Shown: positions 22,859-32,244, numbered from the stretch's first letter. The stretch is DNA of 35,196 bases from Eubacteriaceae bacterium (GCA_017531485.1 JAFXKY010000004.1:1-35196); one strand, 5' to 3'. Notes: generated by a model not told the origin, from the sequence alone. Made by a program: numbers and translations.

Positions 22859-23254
22859 ATGAAAAAAACTTCACAACAGTTACAGGAAATCAGAGAAGCG
22901 ACTCTTGCTAAGATCACTCTCAAAAACGACCAGACTCACAGAATTCTGGTAGGCCTTGCAACATGCGGTCAGGCTGCAGGCGCACGCCCGGTTTATGATG
23001 AACTCAAAAAGATCGTTACAGACAAAAATCTCGCAAACGTTCAGGTCGTTCAGACAGGTTGCATCGGTCTTTGCCGTGTAGAACCCATCGTGGAAGTTCT
23101 CGAAAAAGACGGTTCCAAGACAACATACATTAATATGACGGCTGAAAAGATCGCTAAAGTTGTTGATGAACACATCATCGGCGGCAAAGTTGTTGACGAA
23201 TACACAATCACAGTTGTAGACGGCACACTCATCAGCCCGAAAATTATCGGATAG
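22859..23254 (+). CDS. Small (2Fe-2S) ferredoxin-domain protein of the hydrogenase operon
   Basis: The 131-residue protein has a thioredoxin-like ferredoxin fold with LATCGQAAGARPV and QTGCIGLCRVEP. Only three Cys are present: one in the first motif (usually C-x4-C) and two in the second. The TCGxAAGA form recurs in homologues next to HydB, so it may be genuine rather than damage. The role is probably electron transfer or complex stability, comparable to HydD. GGAG lies 11 bases before the ATG (GACAGGAGATTTCAGAAA). It lies 41 bases after hydC and 18 bases before hydB. Confidence 0.85.
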   Translation: MKKTSQQLQEIREATLAKITLKNDQTHRILVGLATCGQAAGARPVYDELKKIVTDKNLANVQVVQTGCIGLCRVEPIVEVLEKDGSKTTYINMTAEKIAKVVDEHIIGGKVVDEYTITVVDGTLISPKIIG

Positions 23255-23272
23255 GTCTAAGGAGGAATTATA

Positions 23273-25063
23273 ATGGCAAACGTACATGAAATCAGAGTAT
23301 GCGGCGGAACAGGCTGCCACAATAATAAATCAGCAGACCTTATCAAAGCTCTCAAAAAGGCTATCAAGGCTGCAGACCTCGGCGAAACAGTAAAAGTTGT
23401 TGAAACAGGCTGCTTCGGTCTTTGCGAAAAAGGCCCCATCGTAATGGTATGTCCTGAAGAAACATTCTACAGCCAGGTAGCAGTGGAAGACGCTGAAGAA
23501 CTCATCAACACACACTTCGTTAAAGGCGAATTCTTCACAAAACGTCTCTACAAAACAATCAAAGATGACATCAAGAGAAAAGCTTTCTCTGATACAGAAT
23601 TCTATAAAAAACAGTATCGTATCGCTCTTAAAAACGGCGGCGCTATCGATCCGGAAGATATCGATGAATACCTCGCAGTAGGCGGCTACACAGCTCTCGA
23701 AAAGGTTCTCAAAGAAATGCAGCCGGCTGATGTTGTTGACGTAGTAACAAAATCAGGTCTCCGCGGACGTGGCGGCGGCGGTTTCTCAACAGGTCAGAAA
23801 TGGAAATTCGCTATGCTCGCTCAGGGCGACAAGAAATACGTTGCTTGTAACGCAGACGAAGGCGACCCGGGCGCATTCATGGACCGTTCAATCCTTGAAG
23901 GTGACCCGCATTCAGTAGTTGAAGCTATGGCTATCGCAGCTTACGCTATCGGCGCTGATGAAGGTTATGTATACGTTCGTGCTGAATACCCGACAGCAGT
24001 TAAACACTTACAGAAAGCTATCGACGACGCAAAAGAATATGGTCTCCTCGGCGATGACATTCTCGGAACAGGCTTCAACTTCACACTCTCAATCCGTCTG
24101 GGTGCAGGCGCATTCGTATGCGGTGAAGAAACAGCTCTCCTCAACTCAATCGAAGGTCTCCGTGGTGAACCGCGTCCGCGTCCGCCGTATCCGGCAAACA
24201 AAGGCGTTTTCGGTTGCCCGACAATCCTCAACAACGTAGAAACATACGCTAACATCACAACAATCATCAACGATGGTTGGGAAAAATTCGCAGAACTCGG
24301 TACAGAAAAATCCAAAGGTACTAAAGTATTTGCTATCGGTGGTAAGATCAACAACACAGGTCTCCTCGAAATCTCTATGGGTACAACACTCCGCGAAATC
24401 ATCTTCGATATCTGCGGTGGTATCCCGAACGGCAGAAAATTCAAAGCTGCTCAGACAGGTGGTCCTTCAGGCGGATGTATCACAGAAAAGAACCTCGATG
24501 TACCCATTGACTATGACAACCTCATTGCAATCGGCTCAATGATGGGTTCAGGTGGTCTCATCGTTATGGACGAAGACAACTGTATGGTAGACGTTGCAAG
24601 ATTCTTCATGGACTTCATCGTTGACGAATCATGCGGTAAATGTCCGACATGCCGTATAGGAACAAAGAGAATGCTCGAAATCCTCGAAAAGATCTGCGAC
24701 GGCAAAGGCGAACTCGCTGACATCGACAGACTCCAGGATATCGCTCAGACACTCGCTAACGGTGCTCTCTGCGCACTCGGTCAGTCAGCTTCTAACCCGG
24801 TTCTCTCTACACTCGCTAACTTCAAAGATGAATACCTTGCTCACATCGTTGACAAGAAATGTCCGGCCGGCGTTTGCAAAAACCTCACAGACTTCGTTAT
24901 CGATGCTGATAAATGTAAAGCTTGCGGCAAGTGTAAGAAAGCTTGTCCGGTTGAAGCAATCTCTGGCGAAGCTAAAGTTGCTCACGTTATCGATCAGGAA
25001 AAATGCATTAAGTGCGGCACATGCATGAGCAACTGCCCGTTCGATGCAATCACTAAAAAGTAG
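23273..25063 (+). CDS. hydB: NuoF-like flavin/Fe-S subunit of the NADH-dependent hydrogenase (HydB)
   Basis: The 596-residue protein has three parts. An N-terminal [2Fe-2S] domain contains CGGTGCHNN and ETGCFGLC. The central NuoF-like part binds NAD(H) and FMN (GLRGRGGGGFSTGQKW, ACNADEGDPGAFMDR, GAGAFVCGEETAL) and carries the N3-type cluster ligands SCGKCPTCRIGT. A C-terminal 2[4Fe-4S] ferredoxin domain shows CKACGKCKKACPVEAI and CIKCGTCMSNCPFDAI. It oxidises NADH (or reduces NAD) and, by analogy with the Thermotoga and Acetobacterium enzymes, is the seat of electron bifurcation with ferredoxin. AAGGAGG precedes the ATG. Confidence 0.95.
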   Translation: MANVHEIRVCGGTGCHNNKSADLIKALKKAIKAADLGETVKVVETGCFGLCEKGPIVMVCPEETFYSQVAVEDAEELINTHFVKGEFFTKRLYKTIKDDIKRKAFSDTEFYKKQYRIALKNGGAIDPEDIDEYLAVGGYTALEKVLKEMQPADVVDVVTKSGLRGRGGGGFSTGQKWKFAMLAQGDKKYVACNADEGDPGAFMDRSILEGDPHSVVEAMAIAAYAIGADEGYVYVRAEYPTAVKHLQKAIDDAKEYGLLGDDILGTGFNFTLSIRLGAGAFVCGEETALLNSIEGLRGEPRPRPPYPANKGVFGCPTILNNVETYANITTIINDGWEKFAELGTEKSKGTKVFAIGGKINNTGLLEISMGTTLREIIFDICGGIPNGRKFKAAQTGGPSGGCITEKNLDVPIDYDNLIAIGSMMGSGGLIVMDEDNCMVDVARFFMDFIVDESCGKCPTCRIGTKRMLEILEKICDGKGELADIDRLQDIAQTLANGALCALGQSASNPVLSTLANFKDEYLAHIVDKKCPAGVCKNLTDFVIDADKCKACGKCKKACPVEAISGEAKVAHVIDQEKCIKCGTCMSNCPFDAITKK

Positions 25064-25075
25064 GAGGCACCAACA

Positions 25076-26818
25076 GTGGAAAAAATGGTAAACTTCAAAA
25101 TTAACGGTATCCCCGTATCAGTGCCCGAAGGAACAACAGTTCTCGAAGCAGCAAGAACACTTAACATAAAGATCCCCACACTCTGCTACCTTAAAGGCAT
25201 CAACGAAATCGGCGCTTGCAGAATGTGTCTCGTAGAAATCAAAGGTTCAAAAGCCCTCCAGCCGAGCTGTGTATATCCGGCAGCTGAAGGTATCGAAGTT
25301 CTTACAAACTCTGAAAGAGTTCGTAAAACAAGAAAGAAAAACCTTGAACTCATCCTCTCTGACCACAAGAGAGAATGTACAACATGTATCAGAAGCGAAA
25401 ACTGTGAACTTCAGAAAATGTCTAAAGAACTCGGTCTTGAAGAAGTTACGATCACAGGCGAACGCTCAGGCCACAAAGTAGAAGTTAACACAGCTATCGT
25501 TCGTGACGAAAGCAAATGTATCTTCTGTAAGAGATGTATCTCTGTATGTAACAAAGTACAGAGCCTCGGCGCTCTCGCAGCTGCAAACCGTGGTTTCAAA
25601 GCTATTGCACAGCCGATCTTCGGAAAATCACTCGAAGAAGTTAACTGCATCCAGTGCGGTCAGTGCGTAATCAACTGCCCGGTTGGCGCTCTTTACGAAA
25701 AAGACGATACAGAAAAAGCTCTCTCATTCATCGATGATCCTGAACTCTACACAGTAGCAGTAACAGCTCCTGCAGTAAGAGCAGCTCTCGCTGAAGAATT
25801 CGGTTATCCCATCGGTACAGATGCAACAGGTAAGATGGTAACAGCAGGTAAGATGCTCGGATTCGACAAAGTATTCGACGTAAACTTCGCAGCTGACCTT
25901 ACAATCATGGAAGAAGGAACAGAACTTATCGGCAGAATCAAGAATGGTGGAACACTTCCGATGATCACATCTTGCTCACCGGGTTGGATCAACTACTGTG
26001 AAAAGAACTATCCGGGACAGCTCGCTAACCTTTCTACATGCAAATCTCCGCAGGGAATGATCGGCGCTCTCGTTAAAACACACTTCGCTCAGATGAACAA
26101 CATCGACCCGAAGAAAATCAGAGTAGTATCAATCATGCCGTGTACAGCTAAGAAGACAGAAATCGTTCGTCCGCAGCTCTCTAACAACGGTATGCAGGAT
26201 ATCGACGTTGTTCTTACAACTCGTGAATACGCTAGAATCATCAAAGGCGCAGGCATCGACTTCAAGAACATTCCTGACTCAGCATTCGATGAATACTATG
26301 ATGAAGGTACAGGCGCAGCTGTAATCTTCGGCGCAACAGGCGGCGTTATGGAAGCAGCTCTCCGTACAGCAATCGAAGTTATTACAGGCGAAGTTTCTGA
26401 CAAAGTTGACTATCCGCAGGTTCGTGGCGTAGAAGGCATCAAAGAATTCGAAGTAACAGCAGGTGGACTCACACTTAAAGCTTGCGTAGCTCACGGCGGC
26501 GCAAACATCAGAAAAGTCATGGACGAAGTTAAAGCAGGCACAAGCCCGTATCACTTCATCGAAATCATGGCTTGCCCGGGCGGCTGTGTAAACGGTGGCG
26601 GTCAGCCGATCGTTGACGCTCAGACAAAGGCTGTTATCGATATCCGTGCTGAAAGAGCTAAAGTTCTTTACAACCGCGATGCTAACAACCCGCTCAGAAA
26701 GTCACACGACAACCCGTCAATCAAGAGAATTTATGAAGAGTTCCTCACAGAACCGAACAGCCATAAATCTCACGAACTTCTCCACACACACTACGAAGCT
26801 AAACCGAAATACAAATAA
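25076..26818 (+). CDS. hydA: [FeFe]-hydrogenase catalytic subunit, group A (HydA)
   Basis: This 580-residue enzyme catalyses reversible H2 formation. From the N-terminus it has a [2Fe-2S] domain (GACRMCLVEI), a His-Cys [4Fe-4S] site (HKRECTTC..SENC), a 2[4Fe-4S] domain (CIFCKRC, CIQCGQCVINCP) and the H-cluster domain. H-cluster ligands are Cys300 (TSCSPGW), Cys356 (MPCTAKK), Cys500 and Cys504 (MACPGGCVNGGG), nearly the numbering of Clostridium pasteurianum CpI. The start is GTG at 25076, eight bases after AGGAGG; ATG 25085 is too far away. The maturases HydE, HydF and HydG are not in the window. With HydB and HydC it forms the NADH-linked complex. Confidence 0.97.
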   Translation: MEKMVNFKINGIPVSVPEGTTVLEAARTLNIKIPTLCYLKGINEIGACRMCLVEIKGSKALQPSCVYPAAEGIEVLTNSERVRKTRKKNLELILSDHKRECTTCIRSENCELQKMSKELGLEEVTITGERSGHKVEVNTAIVRDESKCIFCKRCISVCNKVQSLGALAAANRGFKAIAQPIFGKSLEEVNCIQCGQCVINCPVGALYEKDDTEKALSFIDDPELYTVAVTAPAVRAALAEEFGYPIGTDATGKMVTAGKMLGFDKVFDVNFAADLTIMEEGTELIGRIKNGGTLPMITSCSPGWINYCEKNYPGQLANLSTCKSPQGMIGALVKTHFAQMNNIDPKKIRVVSIMPCTAKKTEIVRPQLSNNGMQDIDVVLTTREYARIIKGAGIDFKNIPDSAFDEYYDEGTGAAVIFGATGGVMEAALRTAIEVITGEVSDKVDYPQVRGVEGIKEFEVTAGGLTLKACVAHGGANIRKVMDEVKAGTSPYHFIEIMACPGGCVNGGGQPIVDAQTKAVIDIRAERAKVLYNRDANNPLRKSHDNPSIKRIYEEFLTEPNSHKSHELLHTHYEAKPKYK

Positions 26819-26846
26819 GTTTTGTTTTAGAATTTAATCCTACGAC

Positions 26847-26878
26847 AGTGGGCGCCCTCATGGGTGCCCACTCTTTTT
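26847..26878 (+). terminator. Intrinsic terminator of the hydrogenase operon
   Basis: AGTGGGCGCCC (26847-26857) and GGGTGCCCACT (26862-26872) form an 11-bp stem (one G-T pair) followed by a T-rich tail. It lies 28 bases after hydA and is one of the strongest terminators in the window. Confidence 0.92.
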
Positions 26879-26968
26879 ATACCCTCCCCTCTCAGGCAGG
26901 ATGATCTGTGTCAAAGAAAAATTTGAACGAGAAATGTTTATTATTTTGCATTTATAAGCAGATTTATA

Positions 26969-27356
26969 TTGACAAAACGGAAAATCTGTGATATTCTTTA
27001 TTCAAATAAAGGCTGTTGCCACTGGAGGTGTGAACCCGTTGGACAAAGAGGAAGAATTGTCCGGGGAGTTTTCAAAGCAAATATAATAACATAAAAGGAT
27101 TTTAACGGTGCGGAACTGAAATATATGCCGACGGCACGGCAGAAAAATGCACTTTGCATATTATCCGGTCTTTCGTAAAGAAGGAAGATCATTCATATAA
27201 ACTCCTCGGACAGAAGTACCAAACTCAAATCGAAAATGTGTCTAATTTTTATAACAGTATCTTTGTAAGTTTTGTAAAGAAAGAGCTTATGAGGTACTCT
27301 GTCACGTTAGGATTAAAAAAACAAAATCAGGGGCGAAGGTAACACTTCGCTTCTTT
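26969..27356 (+). ncRNA. Probable transcribed region without a recognised gene
   Basis: A good promoter, TTGACA (26969-26974) and TATTCT (26992-26997) with 17-base spacing, is followed by about 350 bases without a convincing coding gene. A hairpin GGACAA/TTGTCC lies at 27041-27062. The hairpin GCGAAG/CTTCGC (27333-27350) before TTCTTT could end the RNA. A 15-codon frame from TTG 27039 follows GGAGG (27024-27028), so a small peptide is possible. The open frame at 27154-27342 starts with TTG, lacks a ribosome site and runs into the terminator-like hairpin. Confidence 0.35.
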
Positions 27357-27391
27357 AATTTGTGAATGTTACGTGAAGTGTCTGCAATATA

Positions 27392-27420
27392 TTGATTTTG
27401 ACTGCATATTATAGTACAAT
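27392..27420 (+). promoter_or_regulatory. Promoter of the membrane/coiled-coil protein gene
   Basis: TTGATT (27392-27397) and TACAAT (27415-27420) are separated by 17 bases, 33 bases before the ATG at 27454. Confidence 0.6.
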
Positions 27421-27453
27421 CAGGCTGTATTATAAAGAAATGAGGAAATATTA

Positions 27454-27918
27454 ATGGGTAATACCAAAAAAACACCGTATTTTTATCTCGGCATCATCAC
27501 ACTCATCCTTATGTGCGGTATGTTCATCTTCCGGATCGCGAATTATAATTCACAGATCGAAATGTACGCATCTTCTTACGGATATGACGAAGCGTACGTA
27601 AAGGAACTGATCCCGTTCTGGGCAACAGTCCTTCCGGAGTTCTCAGATATCTTCACTTCATACGGACTTATGGCTGTTGTATCCCTCGGAATCAACTGCA
27701 TCTTAAACGCCATCAGAAATGAAAAGTTCGTACTTAAAGATTTCGACATTACTGACATAAACGGCGACGGAGTCAAGGATCTTTCTCAGGTTAAAGAAAC
27801 AACGGAAAAAATCCTCGACAAAGCTGAAGACAAGATCGAAGACGCAGCTGAAAAACTTGACGAACTCACAGAAGAGATCGCAGACAAAGCTGAAGAATTT
27901 TTCAATAAGGAAGACTAA
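27454..27918 (+). CDS. Hypothetical two-helix membrane protein with charged helical tail
   Basis: The 154-residue protein has hydrophobic helices at about residues 9-28 and 63-86, separated by a probable extracytoplasmic loop. DITDINGDGVKDLSQ follows, resembling a dockerin/EF-hand-like calcium loop (D-x-N-x-D). The last 50 residues form an acidic/basic amphipathic helix with heptad-like repeats (KILDKAEDKIEDAAEKLDEL). The tail resembles late-embryogenesis or apolipoprotein-like amphipathic proteins. GAGGAA lies 8 bases before the ATG. No family recognised. It has its own promoter and terminator, so it is a single-gene unit. Confidence 0.7.
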   Translation: MGNTKKTPYFYLGIITLILMCGMFIFRIANYNSQIEMYASSYGYDEAYVKELIPFWATVLPEFSDIFTSYGLMAVVSLGINCILNAIRNEKFVLKDFDITDINGDGVKDLSQVKETTEKILDKAEDKIEDAAEKLDELTEEIADKAEEFFNKED

Positions 27919-27942
27919 GCGGTGGTTTACCATCGCTTTTTT
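27918..27942 (+). terminator. Intrinsic terminator of the 27454-27918 gene
   Basis: AGCGGTGG (27918-27925) and CCATCGCT (27930-27937) form an 8-bp stem with a TTTA loop followed by six T. The stem begins at the last base of the stop codon. Confidence 0.85.
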
Positions 27943-27990
27943 CTTTGCACCGATCCCCTTCCCCCTTACACAGCAAGGGGATTTTCTGCA

Positions 27991-28022
27991 TAAAAAAGCA
28001 GGTACGTTATGTACCTGCTTTA
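27991..28022 (-). terminator. Intrinsic terminator of leuS
   Basis: AAGCAGGTAC (27996-28005) and GTACCTGCTT (28011-28020) form a perfect 10-bp stem with a GTTAT loop. On the minus strand a T run follows (27992-27997). It lies just after the leuS stop. Confidence 0.88.
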
Positions 28023-28031
28023 AAATCTGAA

Positions 28032-30437
28032 TTATTTAACAACGATATTGCAGATCTTTCCGGGAACGTAGATTTCTTTTACGATCGTCTTGCCGTTGAG
28101 ATAGCCTTTGACTGTTTCGTCTTCTTTTACTGCTTCCATTACTGCTGCGTTGTCGGCATCCTTGCTTACGTTTACTTTCGCACGGAGCTTGCCGTTGATC
28201 TGAACAGGAATTTCGATGACTGCTTCAACCATCTTTGATTCGTCATATTTCGGCCACTGTACGCCGCTGATCATGCCGTCAAAGCCTTTCATTTCCCAGA
28301 GTTCTTCCGTGATGTGCGGAGCGATGGGGTTGAGAAGGATGAGGAATGTGCGGAATTCGTCTTTTGTTACGCTTCCTTTGTCTGTGAATGCGTTGAGAAG
28401 ACTCATGAGAGCCGCGATAGCTGTGTTGAATTTGAGTCCGTCGATGTCCTGAGTTACTTTCTTGATCGTCTGGTGCATTGTAACTTCGAGATCCTTGGAG
28501 TATCCGCCTGCATCGTTTACGATCTCATAAAGATTGAATACCCTGTCAAGGAAACGTTTGCATCCACGGAGTGAGTTTTCGCTCCAGGGAGCTGTCTTTT
28601 CGAAGTCACCGATGAACATTTCGTATGTTCTGAGTGTGTCAGCGCCGAAGTTTGCAACAACTTCATCAGGATTGATTACGTTGCCGCGGGATTTACTCAT
28701 CTTCGTTCCGTCTGAACCGAGGATCATGCCGTGAGATGTTCTCTTGGCGTACGGTTCTTTTGTGGGAACAACGCCGATGTCATAAAGGAATTTATGCCAG
28801 AAACGTGAATAAAGGAGGTGGAGTGTTGTATGTTCCATACCGCCGTTATACCAGTCTACCTGATCCCAGTATTCAAGAGCTTCTCTGCTTGCGAGAGCTT
28901 CGTCGTTGTGCGGATCCATATATCTGAGGTAATACCAGCTTGATCCTGCCCACTGCGGCATTGTGTCTGTTTCCCTTACTGCATGACCGCCACATTCGGG
29001 GCATGTCGTTTCATACCATTCAGGCATATTTGCAAGGGGAGATTCGCCGTTGTCTGTGGGCTGATAGTTTTCAACTTCCGGAAGTTCGAGGGGAAGTTCG
29101 CTTTCGGGAATAGCTACCCAGCCGCATTTGTCACAGTGAACAAGGGGTATCGGTTCTCCCCAGTAACGCTGTCTTGAGAATACCCAGTCACGGAGCTTAT
29201 AGTTGACCTGACGGTGTCCGATCTTCTTTTCTTCCATAACTTCGATCATCTTGTCGATAGCTTCCGTTGATTTAAGGCCGTTGATGAAGCCTGAGTTGAT
29301 GCATACTCCGTCTTTTGATGTGAATGCGCCTTCTTCGATGTTGCCGCCGCTGATTACTTCAATGATGGGAAGACCGAATTTCTTTGCGAATTCATAGTCA
29401 CGTTCGTCGTGTGCCGGAACTGCCATGATAGCGCCTGTTCCGTATGTCATGAGGACGTAATCTGAAATGAATACGGGGATGACTTCGCCTGAAATGGGAT
29501 TTACCGCATTGATGCCTTCGAGTTTTACGCCTGTCTTGTCTTTTGCGATCTCGCTTCTTTCGAAGTCAGATTTCTTTGCAGCTTCTTCACGATAAGCGAG
29601 AACTGCATCGATGTTTGTAATTTCTGAAGAATATTTGTCGATAAGCGGATGTTCCGGAGAAATTACCATGTATGTGCAGCCGAAGATCGTGTCCGGACGT
29701 GTTGTGAAGACTGTGAGGACGTCATCTTTGCCTTCGATAGAAAAGTCGACCTGAGCGCCGTCGCTTCTTCCGATCCAGTTGATCTGGCTTGTCTTTACTC
29801 TTTCGATGTAATCAAGGCCGTCAAGGTCATCAATAAGTCTCTGTGCATATTCTGTGATCTTGAGCATCCACTGATTCTTTACTTTTCTTACTACTTCCCC
29901 GCCGCAACGTTCGCATACGCCGTTTACTACTTCTTCGTTTGCAAGACCTACCTTACATACTGTGCAGAAGTTGATGGGGAATTCTTTTTTATACGCAAGA
30001 CCCTTCTTGAAGAGTTGTAAGAAGATCCACTGTGTCCACTTATAATATTTCGGGTCAGTAGTATCAACTTCTCTTGACCAGTCAAATGAATAACCGAGGG
30101 CTTTGAGCTGGCTCTTGAAGTGAGCGATGTTGTCTGTGGTTACCTTCTTCGGGTGGATACCGTTTTTGATTGCATAGTTTTCTGTGGGAAGACCGAATGC
30201 GTCCCAGCCCATGGGGAAGAGAACGTTGTAACCTTCAAGTCTTTTCTTTCTGGAAACGATGTCCAGAGCTGTGTACGGACGGGGGTGACCTACGTGAAGG
30301 CCCTGTCCTGACGGATACGGGAATTCTACGAGAGCGTAGAACTTCGGCTTATCCGATGTGTTCGGAGCATGGAATGTGTTGTTTTCGTCCCACACTGCCT
30401 GCCATTTCTTTTCGATTTTTGAATAATCGTATCTCAT
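28032..30437 (-). CDS. leuS: Leucyl-tRNA synthetase
   Basis: LeuRS charges tRNA-Leu with leucine in two ATP-dependent steps. The 801 residues have the class I motif HVGH (in [12 protein letters not shown], about residue 42) and KMSKS ([11 protein letters not shown]). The zinc-type Cys pattern ([18 protein letters not shown]) and the CP1 editing domain with TTRPDTIFG and [15 protein letters not shown] follow, then the C-terminal anticodon-binding part. The length is typical for bacterial LeuRS. AGAGG lies before the ATG. No T-box leader is visible upstream, although many clostridial leuS genes have one. Confidence 0.97.
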   Translation of the reverse strand: MRYDYSKIEKKWQAVWDENNTFHAPNTSDKPKFYALVEFPYPSGQGLHVGHPRPYTALDIVSRKKRLEGYNVLFPMGWDAFGLPTENYAIKNGIHPKKVTTDNIAHFKSQLKALGYSFDWSREVDTTDPKYYKWTQWIFLQLFKKGLAYKKEFPINFCTVCKVGLANEEVVNGVCERCGGEVVRKVKNQWMLKITEYAQRLIDDLDGLDYIERVKTSQINWIGRSDGAQVDFSIEGKDDVLTVFTTRPDTIFGCTYMVISPEHPLIDKYSSEITNIDAVLAYREEAAKKSDFERSEIAKDKTGVKLEGINAVNPISGEVIPVFISDYVLMTYGTGAIMAVPAHDERDYEFAKKFGLPIIEVISGGNIEEGAFTSKDGVCINSGFINGLKSTEAIDKMIEVMEEKKIGHRQVNYKLRDWVFSRQRYWGEPIPLVHCDKCGWVAIPESELPLELPEVENYQPTDNGESPLANMPEWYETTCPECGGHAVRETDTMPQWAGSSWYYLRYMDPHNDEALASREALEYWDQVDWYNGGMEHTTLHLLYSRFWHKFLYDIGVVPTKEPYAKRTSHGMILGSDGTKMSKSRGNVINPDEVVANFGADTLRTYEMFIGDFEKTAPWSENSLRGCKRFLDRVFNLYEIVNDAGGYSKDLEVTMHQTIKKVTQDIDGLKFNTAIAALMSLLNAFTDKGSVTKDEFRTFLILLNPIAPHITEELWEMKGFDGMISGVQWPKYDESKMVEAVIEIPVQINGKLRAKVNVSKDADNAAVMEAVKEDETVKGYLNGKTIVKEIYVPGKICNIVVK

Positions 30438-30593
30438 AAAAGTACCTCTTTACTTAAACTTACGATTTTTTTGCGGAGACCCGCATAGTAAACTCATATT
30501 ATTATACACCCATTATGAAGAATTTTCACCATATTTCTCGCATAAAAGCATAATTTTTTTTATTTTTGCGAATTTCCCGCTATTTTAAGTATC

Positions 30594-31004
30594 TTATCTT
30601 TCCTGCCCGTCACTGCCCCTTGCGGAAAACAGCTCTCCGAAGAATCCGGGCCTCGGATCCTTCGTCATATCGTAAATTATTCCGTCGACAGTCACCGTGT
30701 CGATGCCATTATGAACCTTCGTCCCGTCGGAGTATTCTATCGTAAATGTTATCATATTCACTCCGCATTCCACATCCTTCGCCTTGCCTGAAATGCGGAA
30801 AGATGCTATCCACTTTGTCATCTCATCCATATATTCATCGGGAATTTTAATTCCGTCCCAGTGATCCGGAATGCTGAAAAGCGTGATGCTTACGATATCT
30901 TCCGTCCTGAAGACAGGCGAAACAGTGTCAACCTTTTCATTCCTGCAGGCCGAAAAGCCTATGATGCAGAAAATTATCAATACGGCTATTATAATTTTAT
31001 TCAT
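30594..31004 (-). CDS. Putative small lipoprotein, unknown family
   Basis: The 136-residue protein has the lipid signal MNKIIIAVLIIFCIIGFSAC with the lipobox Cys at position 20. The mature part is a compact beta-rich domain (IVSITLFSIPDHWDGIKIPD; VNMITFTIEYSDGTKVHNG). The start at 31004 is chosen because AGAGGG lies just before it and the signal peptide is complete; a longer frame to 31040 overlaps the upstream gene. It follows the DUF3784 gene by 20 bases and may share its transcript. The end of the protein (ARGSDGQER) has no anchor. Function unknown. Confidence 0.75.
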   Translation of the reverse strand: MNKIIIAVLIIFCIIGFSACRNEKVDTVSPVFRTEDIVSITLFSIPDHWDGIKIPDEYMDEMTKWIASFRISGKAKDVECGVNMITFTIEYSDGTKVHNGIDTVTVDGIIYDMTKDPRPGFFGELFSARGSDGQER

Positions 31005-31024
31005 ATATCCCTCTGCTTTATAAA

Positions 31025-31360
31025 TTAATGTTTCCTGCAATACGTATTCATCAGTATCAGCATTATTATTGTGACGAGGAGAGTAATTCCGAGAAATACA
31101 TACATAAATCCCGCAGGAAGAACTTCATCCCACAAAGCCATAATAAAAACGAATATACTTATCACCGCCATGCCGCCGCCTGATACGCGGCAGAGCTTTT
31201 TTTCGTCATATCTACTCTTTTTCTCTTTTGGTGATGTGTTATATCCTGCAATGAGCCACGCTCCGCGCCCTGAAAGAAGCAGTGCGCTCATTAATATACA
31301 AAGGATTCCGACACCCCACAAAATCCACTCAGGACCGTTTGTTATATCCCTGATCGTCAT
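31025..31360 (-). CDS. DUF3784-family membrane protein
   Basis: The 111-residue protein has three hydrophobic helices (about residues 13-30, 62-76 and 82-105) and the family block SGRGAWLIAGYNTSPKEKK followed by DEKKLCRVSGGGM. These match DUF3784, small membrane proteins common in Clostridia and often near transporters or two-component systems; function unknown. GGAGG lies 7 bases before the ATG. It is followed closely by the small lipoprotein gene on the same strand. Confidence 0.85.
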   Translation of the reverse strand: MTIRDITNGPEWILWGVGILCILMSALLLSGRGAWLIAGYNTSPKEKKSRYDEKKLCRVSGGGMAVISIFVFIMALWDEVLPAGFMYVFLGITLLVTIIMLILMNTYCRKH

Positions 31361-31407
31361 TTTTTACCTCCGCAGTTTCATTACCCGCATTATATCACCA
31401 TTTCCAA

Positions 31408-31441
31408 AATAAAACAATAGCAGGCACAAAACGTGCCTGCT
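31408..31441 (-). terminator. Intrinsic terminator of hslV-hslU-codY
   Basis: AGCAGGCAC (31419-31427) and GTGCCTGCT (31433-31441) form a perfect 9-bp stem. On the minus strand ATTGTTTTATTTT follows. It lies 30 bases after the codY stop. Confidence 0.85.
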
Positions 31442-31470
31442 AATGTCTTAAAATATCATTCGGTGTCTTA

Positions 31471-32244
31471 TCAGTTTTCAACTTCTTCCGTAACGAACGG
31501 GTTTGTGATCTTGATGTATGTTCCCTTCATGCCGAGAGAGCGCGTCTGGATAACGCCTGCGCTTTCGAGCTTGCGGAGAGCGTTGGAAATGACGCTTCTC
31601 GTGATGCCCACTTCTTCGGCGATGACGCTTGCGACGATAAGTCCTTCATCTCCTTCAAGTTCCCTGATGATGAGCTTGATAGCAGAGAGTTCGGAATATG
31701 AAAGCGTTGAGAAAGCCATTTTGACAGTTGTCTTCTGGGCGATGGTGTTTTTATAATTTACTTCTTCGTTCTTGATCATTTCCATGGCGATGATAGCTGA
31801 TGCATATTCGCAGAGGATGATGTCGTCCATAGTAAATTCTTCACCGTATTTGCTCAGAACGAAGCTGCCGAGTCTTTTTCCGAGTCCGAGGATAGGAATG
31901 ACTGTGAGGTATCTGTCCTTGAAGATGCAGTCGCCCTTTTCGCCGTATGTGCATTTCGGATTTGCTTCGTACATATTCGGTTCCGTGTCTTCGTAAGAGA
32001 GAAGCTGGGAGTTGAATTCTTCGTCAAAGGAAGATACGCTTTCAAGACTTTCGTTGTTGATGCTGCAATCATACTTTGAGCTTGTTTCGTAAGCGAGGAT
32101 CGTACCGTTCATATCCACAACGTAGCAGCTTGCATCGAGGATGTCCGTGATTTCCTTTGAAAGGCTCTTGAAAGATACGTCTTCAATTGCGGAACGCTTG
32201 AGGATCTCGTTGAGTTTTCTGATCTTGATTAATAAGTCTTGCAT
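31471..32244 (-). CDS. codY: GTP-sensing pleiotropic transcriptional regulator CodY
   Basis: CodY binds GTP and branched-chain amino acids and controls metabolism and, in many Bacillota, sporulation and virulence genes. The 257 residues contain the N-terminal GAF domain (LDASCYVVDMNGTILAYE to GKRLGSFVLSKYGEEF), a linker and a winged helix with GLIVASVIAEEVGITRSVIS. The start at 32244 (MQDLLIKIRKLNEIL) has GGGGC just upstream and fits the usual CodY N-terminus. It is the last gene of hslV-hslU-codY, the order known from Bacillus (clpQ-clpY-codY). Confidence 0.96.
   Translation of the reverse strand: MQDLLIKIRKLNEILKRSAIEDVSFKSLSKEITDILDASCYVVDMNGTILAYETSSKYDCSINNESLESVSSFDEEFNSQLLSYEDTEPNMYEANPKCTYGEKGDCIFKDRYLTVIPILGLGKRLGSFVLSKYGEEFTMDDIILCEYASAIIAMEMIKNEEVNYKNTIAQKTTVKMAFSTLSYSELSAIKLIIRELEGDEGLIVASVIAEEVGITRSVISNALRKLESAGVIQTRSLGMKGTYIKITNPFVTEEVEN

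Noticed and set aside
27154-27342. 62-codon frame starting with TTG
   Set aside because: There is no ribosome site, composition is not protein-like, and it ends in a terminator-like hairpin.
30438-30560. T-box leader for leuS
   Set aside because: The T-box bulge sequence and the specifier stem are not found, and only about 120 bases are available.
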